Of a stretch of DNA of 64,000 nucleotides, positions 42,376 through 51,240 are shown piece by piece (within the stretch, counting starts at the first letter, position 1; every line of letters begins with the position of its first letter). The notes under the pieces are model-generated. The model ran no database searches. It had not been told where the DNA came from and worked only from the letters and a program-made list of their open reading frames with translations. This stretch comes from Firmicutes bacterium ADurb.Bin193. GTDB taxonomy: Bacteria; Bacillota; Clostridia; Monoglobales; Firm-18. The position numbers and the translations under genes were made by a program. Location: assembly GCA_002070105.1 (NCBI GenBank), contig MWCQ01000011.1, positions 1 to 64,000 of the forward strand, read 5' to 3'.

Positions 42376-44766
42376 ATGGCTGCTTTTGAAAAGATATGTT
42401 CGGGAATCACGGGCCTTGACAGTGTGCTGGATTATATACGTCTTGGTGATAATGTGGTATGGCAGGTTTCTTCTTTGGATGAATACAGATTTTTTACAGA
42501 GCCGTTTGCACGGCAGGCAGCAGCGGACAACCGGAACCTGATTTATATTCGTTTTGCCGGACATGAACCTGTTTTGCAGGAGACCGCGGGCGTAAAAATC
42601 TATCAGATCGATGCGGCTGCGGGATTTGAAAGCTTTACGGTCTCGGTCCACAACATTATTACAAAAGAAGGCAGGGGCGCTTTTTATATTTTCGACTCGC
42701 TTTCGGATCTCCAGACGGCCTGGTCGACCGATTTGATGATGGGCAACTTTTTTTGCGTGACCTGCCCGTATCTGTTTAAGCTTGATACGGTTGCGTATTT
42801 CCCCGTCCTGCGGACGCATCACGGGTTTGAGACGCTTGCCAGGATACGTGAAACGACCCAGCTTTTTTTAGATGCGTATTCCGACGGAAGGACGCGGTAT
42901 CTTCACCCTATCAAGGTTTGGAACCGTTACTCGCCTGAAATGTTTTTGCCTTACCGTATTGGGGAGGACGGCACATTTTCAGCATTGACAAACGGTATTG
43001 ACGTAAGTAAGTTTTACGCGCTCCTAAACACCAAAAGCACCTTTCAGGACGGGCAGAATCTTGACAGTTATGAACGTTTTTTCCAATCCGCCAAAGACAG
43101 TTTCTTAAGCGGCGGCTTTGATGAAGCTACGGCAAAAAAAATCGTTTCCAGCATGATGACGCATGACGCCAAAATGACAGCGCTTATTTTAGACCACTTT
43201 GAGCCGGAAGACTATTTTTTTATCAAAGACCGCATGGTCGGCACAGGCACCATAGGCGGCAAGGCGTGCGGAATGCTGCTGGCAAGAAAGCTTTTGGACA
43301 AATTCCTGACACAGTACCGCGACCAATTAGAACCGCATGATTCCTTTTTCATCGGAACCGACGTGTTTTATTCCTATATGGTGGACAATGACTGCTGGAG
43401 CCTCAGAATTGAACAAAAAAGTGAGCAAGGGTACTTTGCCGCCGGTGAAAGGCTGAAGGAACATATCAAAAAGGGCAGCTTTTCCGAGCGGGTAAGGAGC
43501 CAGTTTAGGCGTATGCTTGAATATTTCGGACAAAGTCCCGTTATCGTCCGTTCCAGCAGTTTTCTTGAAGACGGTTTTGGCAGTGCGTTCGCGGGAAAGT
43601 ACGAGTCGGTTTTTTGTGTCAATGCCGCATCGCTTGAGGAGAGGCTTGAAAACTTTGAGAATGCTATCAAAACCGTTTATGCCAGCATAATGGATAAGTC
43701 CGCCCTTGAATACCGGAGAAGCAGGTCGCTGAGCCAAAGTGATGAGCAGATGGCTGTCTTGGTCCAGCGTGTTTCAGGTACTAAATTTGGCGATTATTTC
43801 ATGCCATGCGCTGCCGGCACCGGCTTTTCCTACAGTGTTTACAGATGGAGCGATGATTTGGATCAGGCAGCGGGAATGCTCCGCTTAGTTGCGGGTATGG
43901 GCACAAGGGCGGTGGACAGGACGGATGACGACTACCCGCGTTTGGTAAATCTTGATAAGCCCGACCGTACCACGTTTACAAGTATAGAACAAAGACACCG
44001 TTTTTCGCAAAGAAAGCTGGATGTTATAGAACTTTCCCAAAACACCATTGGTGAAAAAAGCGTATATGAGCTTTTGCCCAAGTTACCGGAATGGTATAAA
44101 AATCTTATAGCGGAGCACGACAGTCAGGCGGAAATCCAATTGCGTGAGCGCGGCAGAGCGGGTGAGGTGCTTTTTGTATCCTGTGACGGTCTTGTTAAAA
44201 AATCAGATTTTATCACTATGATGAAAGATATCTTAAAAGTGCTTGAAAAGCAGTATGGCGTGCCGGTTGATATTGAATACACCGTTAATTTTAATCAGGA
44301 TGGCAATTTCGTCGTAAACCTCCTGCAGTGCCGGCCCCTGTCCCTGTGGAAGGCTTCTGAGTCTGTTGTGCTGCCGGCGCTCAAAGAGGCGGATACCCTG
44401 TTTAAGGTCAAAAGCTCTTTTATGGGCAATACGGCCCAAAGAAAGATCGACTGTGTTGTGTGGGTGGATTCGGAAAAATACTACCAATATCTCTATGCAA
44501 AAAAAAGCCAGGTTGTGCTTGCTATCGATAAAATAAATACCCACTATAAAAACACAGGCCGAACGCTTTTGCTTGCGGTACCGGGCAGGATCGGAACGTC
44601 TTCGCCGGAGCTCGGCGTGCCCGTCCGCTTTGCCAACATTTCGGCTTTTGGCGTGATATGCGAGTATTCTGACGGCGCAAACGGATACATGCCTGAGCTT
44701 TCCTATGGAAGCCACATGTTTCAGGTTCTAGTGGGAGCAATCCCGTGGAGGTTCAAGTCCTCTTAG
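42376..44766 (+). CDS. PEP synthase/PPDK N-terminal-like protein, 3' end replaced at an integration site
   Basis: The 796-residue protein starts at ATG 42376 behind GGGGAGAG. The first 280 residues have a RecA/KaiC-like look (LIYIRFAGHEPVLQ, GAFYIFDSLSDLQTAW). From about 293 the PEP synthase ATP-binding domain follows: GTIGGKACGMLLARKLL, SPVIVRSSSFLEDGFGSAFA, MPCAAGTGFSYSVYRW and LLQCRPLS. Relatives continue through SYGSHMFQDLVE; here the text reads SYGSHMFQVLVGAIPWRFKSS and stops, because from about 44719 the DNA is the 3' half of tRNA-Leu. The gene was thus cut by a mobile element and its C-terminus is missing. Whether the product still works is unknown. Confidence 0.78.
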   Translation: MAAFEKICSGITGLDSVLDYIRLGDNVVWQVSSLDEYRFFTEPFARQAAADNRNLIYIRFAGHEPVLQETAGVKIYQIDAAAGFESFTVSVHNIITKEGRGAFYIFDSLSDLQTAWSTDLMMGNFFCVTCPYLFKLDTVAYFPVLRTHHGFETLARIRETTQLFLDAYSDGRTRYLHPIKVWNRYSPEMFLPYRIGEDGTFSALTNGIDVSKFYALLNTKSTFQDGQNLDSYERFFQSAKDSFLSGGFDEATAKKIVSSMMTHDAKMTALILDHFEPEDYFFIKDRMVGTGTIGGKACGMLLARKLLDKFLTQYRDQLEPHDSFFIGTDVFYSYMVDNDCWSLRIEQKSEQGYFAAGERLKEHIKKGSFSERVRSQFRRMLEYFGQSPVIVRSSSFLEDGFGSAFAGKYESVFCVNAASLEERLENFENAIKTVYASIMDKSALEYRRSRSLSQSDEQMAVLVQRVSGTKFGDYFMPCAAGTGFSYSVYRWSDDLDQAAGMLRLVAGMGTRAVDRTDDDYPRLVNLDKPDRTTFTSIEQRHRFSQRKLDVIELSQNTIGEKSVYELLPKLPEWYKNLIAEHDSQAEIQLRERGRAGEVLFVSCDGLVKKSDFITMMKDILKVLEKQYGVPVDIEYTVNFNQDGNFVVNLLQCRPLSLWKASESVVLPALKEADTLFKVKSSFMGNTAQRKIDCVVWVDSEKYYQYLYAKKSQVVLAIDKINTHYKNTGRTLLLAVPGRIGTSSPELGVPVRFANISAFGVICEYSDGANGYMPELSYGSHMFQVLVGAIPWRFKSS

Positions 44767-44774
44767 CCGCACCA
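44720..44774 (+). mobile_element. tRNA-Leu (CAG) 3' half, attachment site of the 44.8 kb element
   Basis: From TTCAGGTTCTAGTG through the variable arm (GGGAGCAATCCC), the T-arm (GGAGGTTCAAGTCCTC) and TAGCCGCACCA this is the 3' part of a tRNA-Leu gene. Its 5' half is absent; a protein-coding gene runs into it instead. A tyrosine integrase gene points at it from the right. This is the junction of an element that carries a tRNA-Leu attachment sequence. Confidence 0.82.
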
Positions 44775-44780
44775 ATGATA

Positions 44781-44828
44781 AAACCCTTGATATTACTGGC
44801 TTACAGTGATGTTGAGGGTTTTTATTTT
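44781..44828. terminator. Bidirectional terminator beside the attachment site
   Basis: AAAACCCTTGATATTACTG and CAGTGATGTTGAGGGTTTTT pair around GCTTA. It can end the integrase transcript on the minus strand. Confidence 0.75.
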
Positions 44829-44879
44829 TCACTAATTCCCTGATTTTTCGCATATTTTTCTAACACGTCTTCTAACACT

Positions 44880-46025
44880 TTATGACACTTGTACTGAATC
44901 AATGGCTTTTGCGATATCTTCACCCATTGTAACCTTTGCTTTATACTCTATATGGGTATATAAATTTGCAGTAGTTGTGATATCACTATGCCCCAGCCAT
45001 TCTTGAATCTTTTTAATATCATAGCCAATTGAACTTAGCATACTCGCACAGCTATGTCTCAAATCGTGGAAGCGTATGATTGGCAAATTATTATCTTCTA
45101 ACACCTTTTTAAATATCCTTGAAATATAATCAGGCTTTAAAGGCTTGCCATTATCCCATTTGCAGACAAAATCATTTCTAACATAGCTGGTGCCTTGTAA
45201 TAACATAAGTTCGCTCTGCTTAGCTTTTAACTTCTTCAAATAACACTCGACTTCTGGTATTAAGGGCAATGTTCTGTTACTGCTCAAATTTTTTGTTCGT
45301 TCTTTTTCTAGTATGGTTTTCATTGCGGTCACTGTTGTGCTAATAGTGATTGATTTGTTTTGGAAGTCTATTGCACTCCACTTTAGACCTAGAATTTCTG
45401 AACGCCTAAGACCATAATATGCGGTCAAAAAGATTGCTGGTTCTATAATGCTACCTTTAGATTTTTCAAGTAAAGTATTTATTTGATTTGCAGTATAGAA
45501 CTTTGCATTAAATTTATTGATCTTAGGTAGCTTGACCCTGTCGGCAACATTATAAGGAATAATATTTTGTAACAGGGCATCCTGTAAACTCTTTCTAATA
45601 TTCGCATGATGGTGTTTTATTGTGTTAGGGGATAGCCCTTCTTTTAGTTTCAAAGTATAATACTTTTGAATATGTATTGGTTCTAGATCCTGCAATAACA
45701 CCTTTTGCTTCTTGAAATAGGGTATTATATGCTTGTCAATTGTATACTGGTAACTTTCCCAAGTGTTAGGCTCAATATTGAATTTCATTCCTTCTAACCA
45801 AGCCAAGATATAATCACTAAAAAATATTGGTTTATCAGCTACCACCTTTTTATCATCATACTCTTGCAGAATATCCCTCAACGCCTTATTTGCTAACCTT
45901 TTATTGTTGCCATTTGATTCAATGCCTGTATCAACCCACTTTTGTTTCCTCTTACCAGCATTATCTTTTAAATTTAATACGGCATAATATTTACCGTTTT
46001 TGACTTGCAAAGAGCCAGATGTCAT
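44880..46025 (-). CDS. int: Tyrosine integrase of the 44.8-62 kb element
   Basis: The 381-residue protein starts at ATG 46025 behind AAAGGAGATTG. It has an N-terminal arm-binding segment (GSLQVKNGKYYAVLNLKDNA), a SAM-like core-binding domain (ILAWLEGMKFNIEPNTWESY) and a catalytic domain. The active-site set is visible: R in TAYYGLRRSEILG, H and R in RFHDLRHSCASM, H in LGHSDITTT and Tyr in ANLYTHIE. It reads toward the tRNA-Leu half 106 bases away, the usual arrangement for a tRNA-targeting ICE or prophage, and works with the excisionase upstream. Confidence 0.93.
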   Translation of the reverse strand: MTSGSLQVKNGKYYAVLNLKDNAGKRKQKWVDTGIESNGNNKRLANKALRDILQEYDDKKVVADKPIFFSDYILAWLEGMKFNIEPNTWESYQYTIDKHIIPYFKKQKVLLQDLEPIHIQKYYTLKLKEGLSPNTIKHHHANIRKSLQDALLQNIIPYNVADRVKLPKINKFNAKFYTANQINTLLEKSKGSIIEPAIFLTAYYGLRRSEILGLKWSAIDFQNKSITISTTVTAMKTILEKERTKNLSSNRTLPLIPEVECYLKKLKAKQSELMLLQGTSYVRNDFVCKWDNGKPLKPDYISRIFKKVLEDNNLPIIRFHDLRHSCASMLSSIGYDIKKIQEWLGHSDITTTANLYTHIEYKAKVTMGEDIAKAIDSVQVS

Positions 46026-46119
46026 GTATTTACAATCTCCTTTCGGTATGACAAATAGCCCGTTATTGTAATGGTCTAATTATACAATAACGGGCTAATG
46101 TTTTCAATTTTATATTCTA

Positions 46120-46326
46120 TCAAGCACTCATTTGTGTGTTATTAAGTATGTACTCTATCAAATAAGCCTTAGGTATACGCCATTTACCAGCTATCATTAA
46201 GGCTTTTAAACTTCCGCTATTCAACAGATCATAGCATGTATTTCTACCTATGCCTAGTGCCTCTTGTAGCTGCTTTATAGTAAGTACGTCAGGGAAGTTT
46301 TGAAAAATGTTTAAATTATCTATAAT
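46120..46326 (-). CDS. xis: Excisionase-like HTH protein with a non-AUG start
   Basis: The minus strand is open for 68 codons: DNLNIFQNFPDVLTIKQLQE, then ALGIGRNTCYDLLNSGSLKA, then GKWRIPKAYLIEYIL. This is the helix-turn-helix (HTH_17, MerR-like) of excisionase-type proteins that sit beside tyrosine integrases. No ATG, GTG or TTG lies near the start. The ribosome binding site AAAGGAG (ending at 46332) is followed by ATT at 46326 and ATA at 46323, so one of these must be used. The gene at 368 begins with the same ATT-ATA-GAT context. Confidence 0.72.
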   Translation of the reverse strand: MIDNLNIFQNFPDVLTIKQLQEALGIGRNTCYDLLNSGSLKALMIAGKWRIPKAYLIEYILNNTQMSA

Positions 46327-46364
46327 AATCGCTCCTTTATATTAGATTTTAATTATGCAACTAA

Positions 46365-46391
46365 AAAGACACCCAGCAAAAAGGTGTCTTT
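46365..46391 (-). terminator. Terminator of the AAA ATPase gene
   Basis: On the minus strand AAGACACC and GGTGTCTT pair and are followed by TTTTT. It lies 48 bases past the ATPase stop, before the excisionase gene. Confidence 0.8.
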
Positions 46392-46438
46392 AACTAAATT
46401 GTTTCAGTATTATACCGTTATACCATGTAATATAATAT

Positions 46439-47614
46439 TTAATTTGAACTTTTTTCAATTCTTTTTAAATATAAATCAAATTGAGGAACAGTAAAGTCTA
46501 CTTCTCCATAAGATGGTGAATAAATTAATCCTTTAATAATTAAATTGTTTCTAAATAAAGATATCTTTTTTGGAGTTGTATTCATATAATTAGCCACTTG
46601 TGAAGTAAGACAAGGATACTTAACACATTTTTCCATTGCAAATAAAAATTCCTTTTCTTTTTGTGTTGTGCGACTGTATCTTGCATTAAAAAAACTATTA
46701 TCTAATTTTGATAGATATACTGGATAAGATTTATCAACACCATCAATATTAATCTGATTATTTGTTATATAATCCCACACACATTGTCCATACTCTTGAA
46801 TAAAATAAGGATAACCACCAGTTCTTTCAATTATAGTATTTACTGCTTCTTTTGTATATGTTATATTATTAGTCTTAGCCGGTTCAATTAAAGCAGATAT
46901 TGCAGATTCTCCTTCAAGCGAGTCTATTGGTTGAAAATTAAATAATCGTTCAGAATATGATTTTGCCTCGCCGGATATTCGAAGTATTGTGGGTAAACCT
47001 GCGCCTATAATTATTATTGGTAATTGTAGTTGGTTTGTTCGATGTACAGAACGAATTAGTGCATTTAATTCTTCGTTTTGTAAATCTTGTATTTCATCTA
47101 AAAAAATACATATACATTTATTATTATTCTTTGCTAAATTTCCTACAGCAATAAACAAATCCGTAAGATCATTTGAAAAATCTCCGGTGTCTGCGATTCC
47201 TTGTACGTTATCTCCATTTAAACCTAATGCAATAGTCATATCATTCGGGTTATATGTTATTGTAAACTGTCTAAGCACTCCAAATGCTTTATTTAATAAA
47301 TCTTTTGTTACTGATAATATACTCATTCTATTAATGATCTTTTTAAGAACAATTGTAATTTCTTTTGATAATTTAGCTGTTTTTTCACATTCTATATGTT
47401 CATAAAAAATATCTGGATGAGTAAGCAGTGACTCTATTTTATTCAATAAAACAGTTTTTCCAACACCTCTTACTCCATAATAAATAGTGTGGCAAGCCAT
47501 AGAACCATTTAATATTTCTATTATAGAATTTGTTGCTTTTTCAATTGTATTATCTCTTCCTGCTAAAAATGAGGGAGGAGTACCTGCACCTGGAGTATAT
47601 GGATTACTTAACAT
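46439..47614 (-). CDS. AAA_16/ORC-like P-loop ATPase
   Basis: The 391-residue protein starts at ATG 47614 behind AAGGGGGT; the frame extends further upstream without a ribosome binding site. It has Walker A (GVRGVGKTVLLNK), Walker B (ICIFLDEIQDLQ), sensor 1 (LPIIIIGAGLP) and a lid region (ERLFNFQPIDSLEGESAISA). A C-terminal winged helix (KYPCLTSQVANYMN...) contacts DNA or a partner. This is the ATP-binding protein family related to ORC1/Cdc6 and STAND ATPases that is frequent on mobile elements. It is monocistronic; defence, replication and maintenance roles are all possible. Confidence 0.8.
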   Translation of the reverse strand: MLSNPYTPGAGTPPSFLAGRDNTIEKATNSIIEILNGSMACHTIYYGVRGVGKTVLLNKIESLLTHPDIFYEHIECEKTAKLSKEITIVLKKIINRMSILSVTKDLLNKAFGVLRQFTITYNPNDMTIALGLNGDNVQGIADTGDFSNDLTDLFIAVGNLAKNNNKCICIFLDEIQDLQNEELNALIRSVHRTNQLQLPIIIIGAGLPTILRISGEAKSYSERLFNFQPIDSLEGESAISALIEPAKTNNITYTKEAVNTIIERTGGYPYFIQEYGQCVWDYITNNQINIDGVDKSYPVYLSKLDNSFFNARYSRTTQKEKEFLFAMEKCVKYPCLTSQVANYMNTTPKKISLFRNNLIIKGLIYSPSYGEVDFTVPQFDLYLKRIEKSSN

Positions 47615-47896
47615 AATATTACCCCCTTTGTTAATTATTATATTAAGTTTATCATCAATATAAGTTTTAATCAATATCACCTCATAATTTTTCTTATTAC
47701 AACACACCCTGTTTCAACACTTTATTAAATATGTCTTTTCCGCTATTCTTTTAGCTCAAATCATCAACATATCTCAACATATACCCAATAGAAAAGAGTG
47801 AGCGAATAATAAATCCACCCACTCCATCAAATTTTACTCTTTAATAAGTATACTTCTTGTTCGCATTGGTAAAACTGTTTCTTCAAAAACTTCTTT

Positions 47897-48535
47897 TTAC
47901 TTACTCATAAATGGCAACACAACATGTTCATATTCTGCTCTCGTCATATACGGAAACTCACTATAATCAGGAAACAATGAGAGAGTCTTAGAATAAATAA
48001 CCAGCCCATATTTTATTTTTATTTCTTCCGTAGTAAGCCCTTTGACATCTGATTCTTGTAAGTTTAGCTTCCCTATAATCTGATCACGTTGCATATCGCT
48101 AATCTCTGAACTTTGCAATGTGAACCACTGAGTAGCATCATTCCCGCCTTGCCACGATAAAATATAATTATTTTTAGAACAAATTCTATCTACACCAAGA
48201 ATATTAATATATTCTTTTCCATTAATCGTGATAAATAAATCTTTATTTGTATCTTCCTCCATCATTTTTTTCTCCTTCCCTATCTCGACTTGTTGCTTTT
48301 CGGTATTCCAATTAACACTAACACCTAAAACATCACCCATTGCGCGTAGTGGCAAATACGTTCTGTCGTTTATTGTAACGGCGGGCATATCCAAATTTAC
48401 GGTTTTGCCGTCCACCAAAACAGGAAAACTTGCCAACTCCGCCATATAAGTCTGTATCTCGTCTGCATACGATATTGTTGCCGTCACAAGTATGCCAATG
48501 ATTATTCCTAGAATTAATTGTTTGTATTTTGTCAT
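47897..48535 (-). CDS. Secreted copper amine oxidase N-terminal-like (stalk) protein
   Basis: The 212-residue protein has a signal peptide (YKQLILGIIIGILVTATISY) and the stalk domain DGKTVNLDMPAVTINDRTYL, then PLRAMGDVLGVSVNWN, which is the copper amine oxidase N-terminal domain found in many Firmicutes surface proteins. A short C-terminal domain of unknown type follows (CSKNNYILSWQGGNDATQWF). It lies beside the Ntn-like pair and may be part of a virion or surface module. Confidence 0.72.
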   Translation of the reverse strand: MTKYKQLILGIIIGILVTATISYADEIQTYMAELASFPVLVDGKTVNLDMPAVTINDRTYLPLRAMGDVLGVSVNWNTEKQQVEIGKEKKMMEEDTNKDLFITINGKEYINILGVDRICSKNNYILSWQGGNDATQWFTLQSSEISDMQRDQIIGKLNLQESDVKGLTTEEIKIKYGLVIYSKTLSLFPDYSEFPYMTRAEYEHVVLPFMSK

Positions 48536-48604
48536 GATATATTATCCATCCTTTTCTCATTCTCTATTAACAATATACCACATATGTAAAAAAATATCAA
48601 ATGC

Positions 48605-49933
48605 TTACGCAAATTTAGCTACAGGGGCATTATTTCCCCATACAATTTCGGAAGCATAACTAAAATCCCATTTGCCTACGGCTTGTACGTCTCCCACATT
48701 GCCCGAGGCGGGGTTTTGATTTCCTATTCTAAGTCTTTGTTCAGGACGTATATATAAGCTACCGCTATCTTGATAAATCTGCCCCCTAGGTTGACCATGA
48801 TAAATAAACTCTAATTTTCCGTATCCGTCATTTGCGGATAATTGGATTCCATCTACTTGATTGTTTGCATTATAACTTGATAATCCATTGCTATCTATTA
48901 TCAATCTCTTATAATTAGGTACATCTCCGTTACTTATAATTGCATTGGGGTTATCAACCGCAAATAATTTGCCGCCTATAATATTTCCGCCACGTACAGT
49001 AGGACTCTCAATAGTAGTAGATGTAATTTTAGTCGATTGAATATAATTAGGCAAAACTGGAATATTTGGCTTATCAGACAAGTCATCAAAACTGATAGTT
49101 CCATTTTCACCGCCAATTAGTAGCTGATTCACCGTAATTTTATCGATGGCTTTTGTGCCATCAAGCTTTAGTTTGTCTGAAGTCATTAAACTATTCCCGT
49201 TACTGTCTAGAAAATCTCTTGCTCTTAATCGTGAAGAAAATTCGTATAAGCCATTTCCTTTAAAATATTTTTCTAAGAGATAATCAGATAATTCACTTAT
49301 TGGTTCTGGATTTTTCAGACCGCAAGACATAGATTCAATTTTATTTTTAGTGATATGGAACAAAGTCATATTTCCGCCAATGTTTGTGCCAGTGACGCTC
49401 TCATATATTTTTTTGTAGTTTTCAAACACATTGTTGAGATCATTAAAATCAAAAACGCATGACTTATAGGTTTGTATTGCCTCATCACACTTTACGCCCA
49501 AAAATCCTTCATTGATTTCTTTGTCCAGAGGCAATTCCATTTTTCTTTTTTCAAAGCCCAGACTCTCTGAAATAAAGTATAAGGCAGGAATGTCATTTTC
49601 AATTGTCCCTATTAAGACTCCAATTTTTATATCATCTCCATATTCGTAATGCTTAAAGTTATTCCCATTCTTACTCTTATGCTCATTGTATATTTCAATA
49701 CACAATTTTTGAAAAGTGTTAACATCCTTCTTTTCATTTGTCTTAAATTGTTCAATAATCTTAGTCATTATTTGTGCTGAACCGCTCTTAAAAATGACCA
49801 GATTCCCTACCTGCTCTATCTTATTGTAGTTGTCATTCCATCGATAATTTGTTCCATCAATATCTACAGACATGCGAGAATCGCCAGCCATATATATATC
49901 GTTTTTATGCTGAATAAATATACATAAGCTCAT
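48605..49933 (-). CDS. Ntn-hydrolase-like protein with a phage-fibre-like tail
   Basis: The 442-residue protein starts MSLCIFIQHKNDIYMAGDSR, then has DNYNKIEQVGNLVIFKSGSA. This resembles the proteasome/HslV N-terminal nucleophile fold: a short strand, the AxDSR motif and the KIxxI...GSA turn. After removal of Met, Ser would be the N-terminal nucleophile. From about residue 300 it changes to beta-rich fibre-type sequence (TTIESPTVRGGNIIGGKLFA) typical of phage tail proteins. Its first codon overlaps the stop of the upstream relative (ATGA at 49930-49933), so both are made together. An autoprocessing or substrate-cutting virion protein is possible. Confidence 0.6.
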   Translation of the reverse strand: MSLCIFIQHKNDIYMAGDSRMSVDIDGTNYRWNDNYNKIEQVGNLVIFKSGSAQIMTKIIEQFKTNEKKDVNTFQKLCIEIYNEHKSKNGNNFKHYEYGDDIKIGVLIGTIENDIPALYFISESLGFEKRKMELPLDKEINEGFLGVKCDEAIQTYKSCVFDFNDLNNVFENYKKIYESVTGTNIGGNMTLFHITKNKIESMSCGLKNPEPISELSDYLLEKYFKGNGLYEFSSRLRARDFLDSNGNSLMTSDKLKLDGTKAIDKITVNQLLIGGENGTISFDDLSDKPNIPVLPNYIQSTKITSTTIESPTVRGGNIIGGKLFAVDNPNAIISNGDVPNYKRLIIDSNGLSSYNANNQVDGIQLSANDGYGKLEFIYHGQPRGQIYQDSGSLYIRPEQRLRIGNQNPASGNVGDVQAVGKWDFSYASEIVWGNNAPVAKFA

Positions 49934-50631
49934 TTTATCTCTCCTCCGTTACTGTACGATAATTTGCAAATGTGTGAAGATGCTTCAGCTTCATCATCAA
50001 TCCATTTGATAGGTCTACTATCTTCAATCGGATATATTTCTTTTTTAATTTTATCTTTGTTGAACATAGTGTAGATCGTTAGTAATCCACCGATCTGCTC
50101 ACAACTTAGGTCACCATAGATTTTTCTCAAAATATCAACAACATTGCTTGTAAAAGGATGTTGCCTATAATGATCAAACATGGAATTAGCCTCTCCTTCT
50201 TTAACACCCGCAAAGCATTGTAAAAACCCGTTGGAATAATGCGTATCTATCTCATAATTATTTGCGCTATTGATGTTTGTAAGGGACATTTCATTTACTT
50301 TATTATCGTACTGCATAATGCTTAGAAAACATAAATGTCTAGGATCTACTGTTGTGTCAGATTGATTTTCTTTTATATATTGTTGAGCTGTGCTAATCGT
50401 TATTCTCTGCAAGTTCTCCAAAGAATGATCAATACTTGATTTAAAAGAATCAATTACTTTGAAAACCACATCAATTGTCCCTGCTGTTGAGATAAGCATA
50501 TCGTCTACTTTATGTATCTTTCTTATATCATCCTCTGCTGCGTAGTACTCACCATTTATTATTGAGCTGGAACGGCTGTCTGCCATCATTAACCCGAAAT
50601 CTTTTTGCATTAATACTGAATATAAACTCAT
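49930..50631 (-). CDS. Ntn-hydrolase-like protein
   Basis: The 233-residue protein starts MSLYSVLMQKDFGLMMADSR and continues DDIRKIHKVDDMLISTAGTI. The same proteasome-like start as its downstream neighbour is present, without the fibre tail. Both genes have the same leader (GGAGAGATAAA before ATGAG), suggesting duplication. Ser2 would be the nucleophile after Met removal. It probably forms a mixed complex with its neighbour, as proteasome-like subunits do; this is inference. Confidence 0.55.
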   Translation of the reverse strand: MSLYSVLMQKDFGLMMADSRSSSIINGEYYAAEDDIRKIHKVDDMLISTAGTIDVVFKVIDSFKSSIDHSLENLQRITISTAQQYIKENQSDTTVDPRHLCFLSIMQYDNKVNEMSLTNINSANNYEIDTHYSNGFLQCFAGVKEGEANSMFDHYRQHPFTSNVVDILRKIYGDLSCEQIGGLLTIYTMFNKDKIKKEIYPIEDSRPIKWIDDEAEASSHICKLSYSNGGEIK

Positions 50632-50649
50632 TTTATCTCTCCTTTTTAA

Positions 50650-51240
50650 TTATGCTTCATTTTTTATAGTTGCTATAAGATATGTATCTGTGTAATCAAA
50701 ATTATTTATCTCGTGGAAAGTCACATTATAAGATACCAGCTTAGGTTCTTTTTTCAAATTAAAGTAAAGCTTTTGATAATTGACTCCTATTTTATCTACT
50801 AGAGCTTGCAAACTTCTATATTTAATGAATTTACCATTTGGTTTTACAAGATATATGACAACGCCTAAGTCCAATAAATCATGCTCCTCTGGGCTTACCC
50901 ATTGTAAGTTTTTATAGTAATTATTTTTGAGCTTTTGCTGCGATTTGTGATGGACTTCAGTCTTATTGTTTGGGTCATTATTAGGTATAAACTCTTGCGC
51001 CACGAGTCTGTGCGCTAGCACTTGTTGCTGTTTTCCGTTATCATTAGTCATGCTGTAATGGGTATAACCCTGTTTATCAATTCGAGGGCTTAAAATTTTA
51101 TTTGTTTTGGTACTATATACTCGACCATAGCACGAGATATAGTATTTGCCAAACCCTTCAACTTGTACAAATACCTCGTTTCTTGCAATTTTTCTGATTT
51201 TCAATTTTCGTAAGTCTAACCTCTTATTTTTAATTTGCAT
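50650..51240 (-). CDS. NUMOD4/HNH-type endonuclease
   Basis: The 196-residue protein contains a NUMOD4-like strand segment (YYISCYGRVYSTKTNKILSP) and an HNH core (LAHRLVAQEFIP, EVHHKSQQKLKNNYYKNLQW). A C-terminal helix-turn-helix-like segment (SLQALVDKIGVNYQKLYFNL) follows. This is the usual layout of phage homing or packaging HNH endonucleases. It lies 18 bases upstream of the Ntn-like pair and reads the same way. Confidence 0.8.
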   Translation of the reverse strand: MQIKNKRLDLRKLKIRKIARNEVFVQVEGFGKYYISCYGRVYSTKTNKILSPRIDKQGYTHYSMTNDNGKQQQVLAHRLVAQEFIPNNDPNNKTEVHHKSQQKLKNNYYKNLQWVSPEEHDLLDLGVVIYLVKPNGKFIKYRSLQALVDKIGVNYQKLYFNLKKEPKLVSYNVTFHEINNFDYTDTYLIATIKNEA

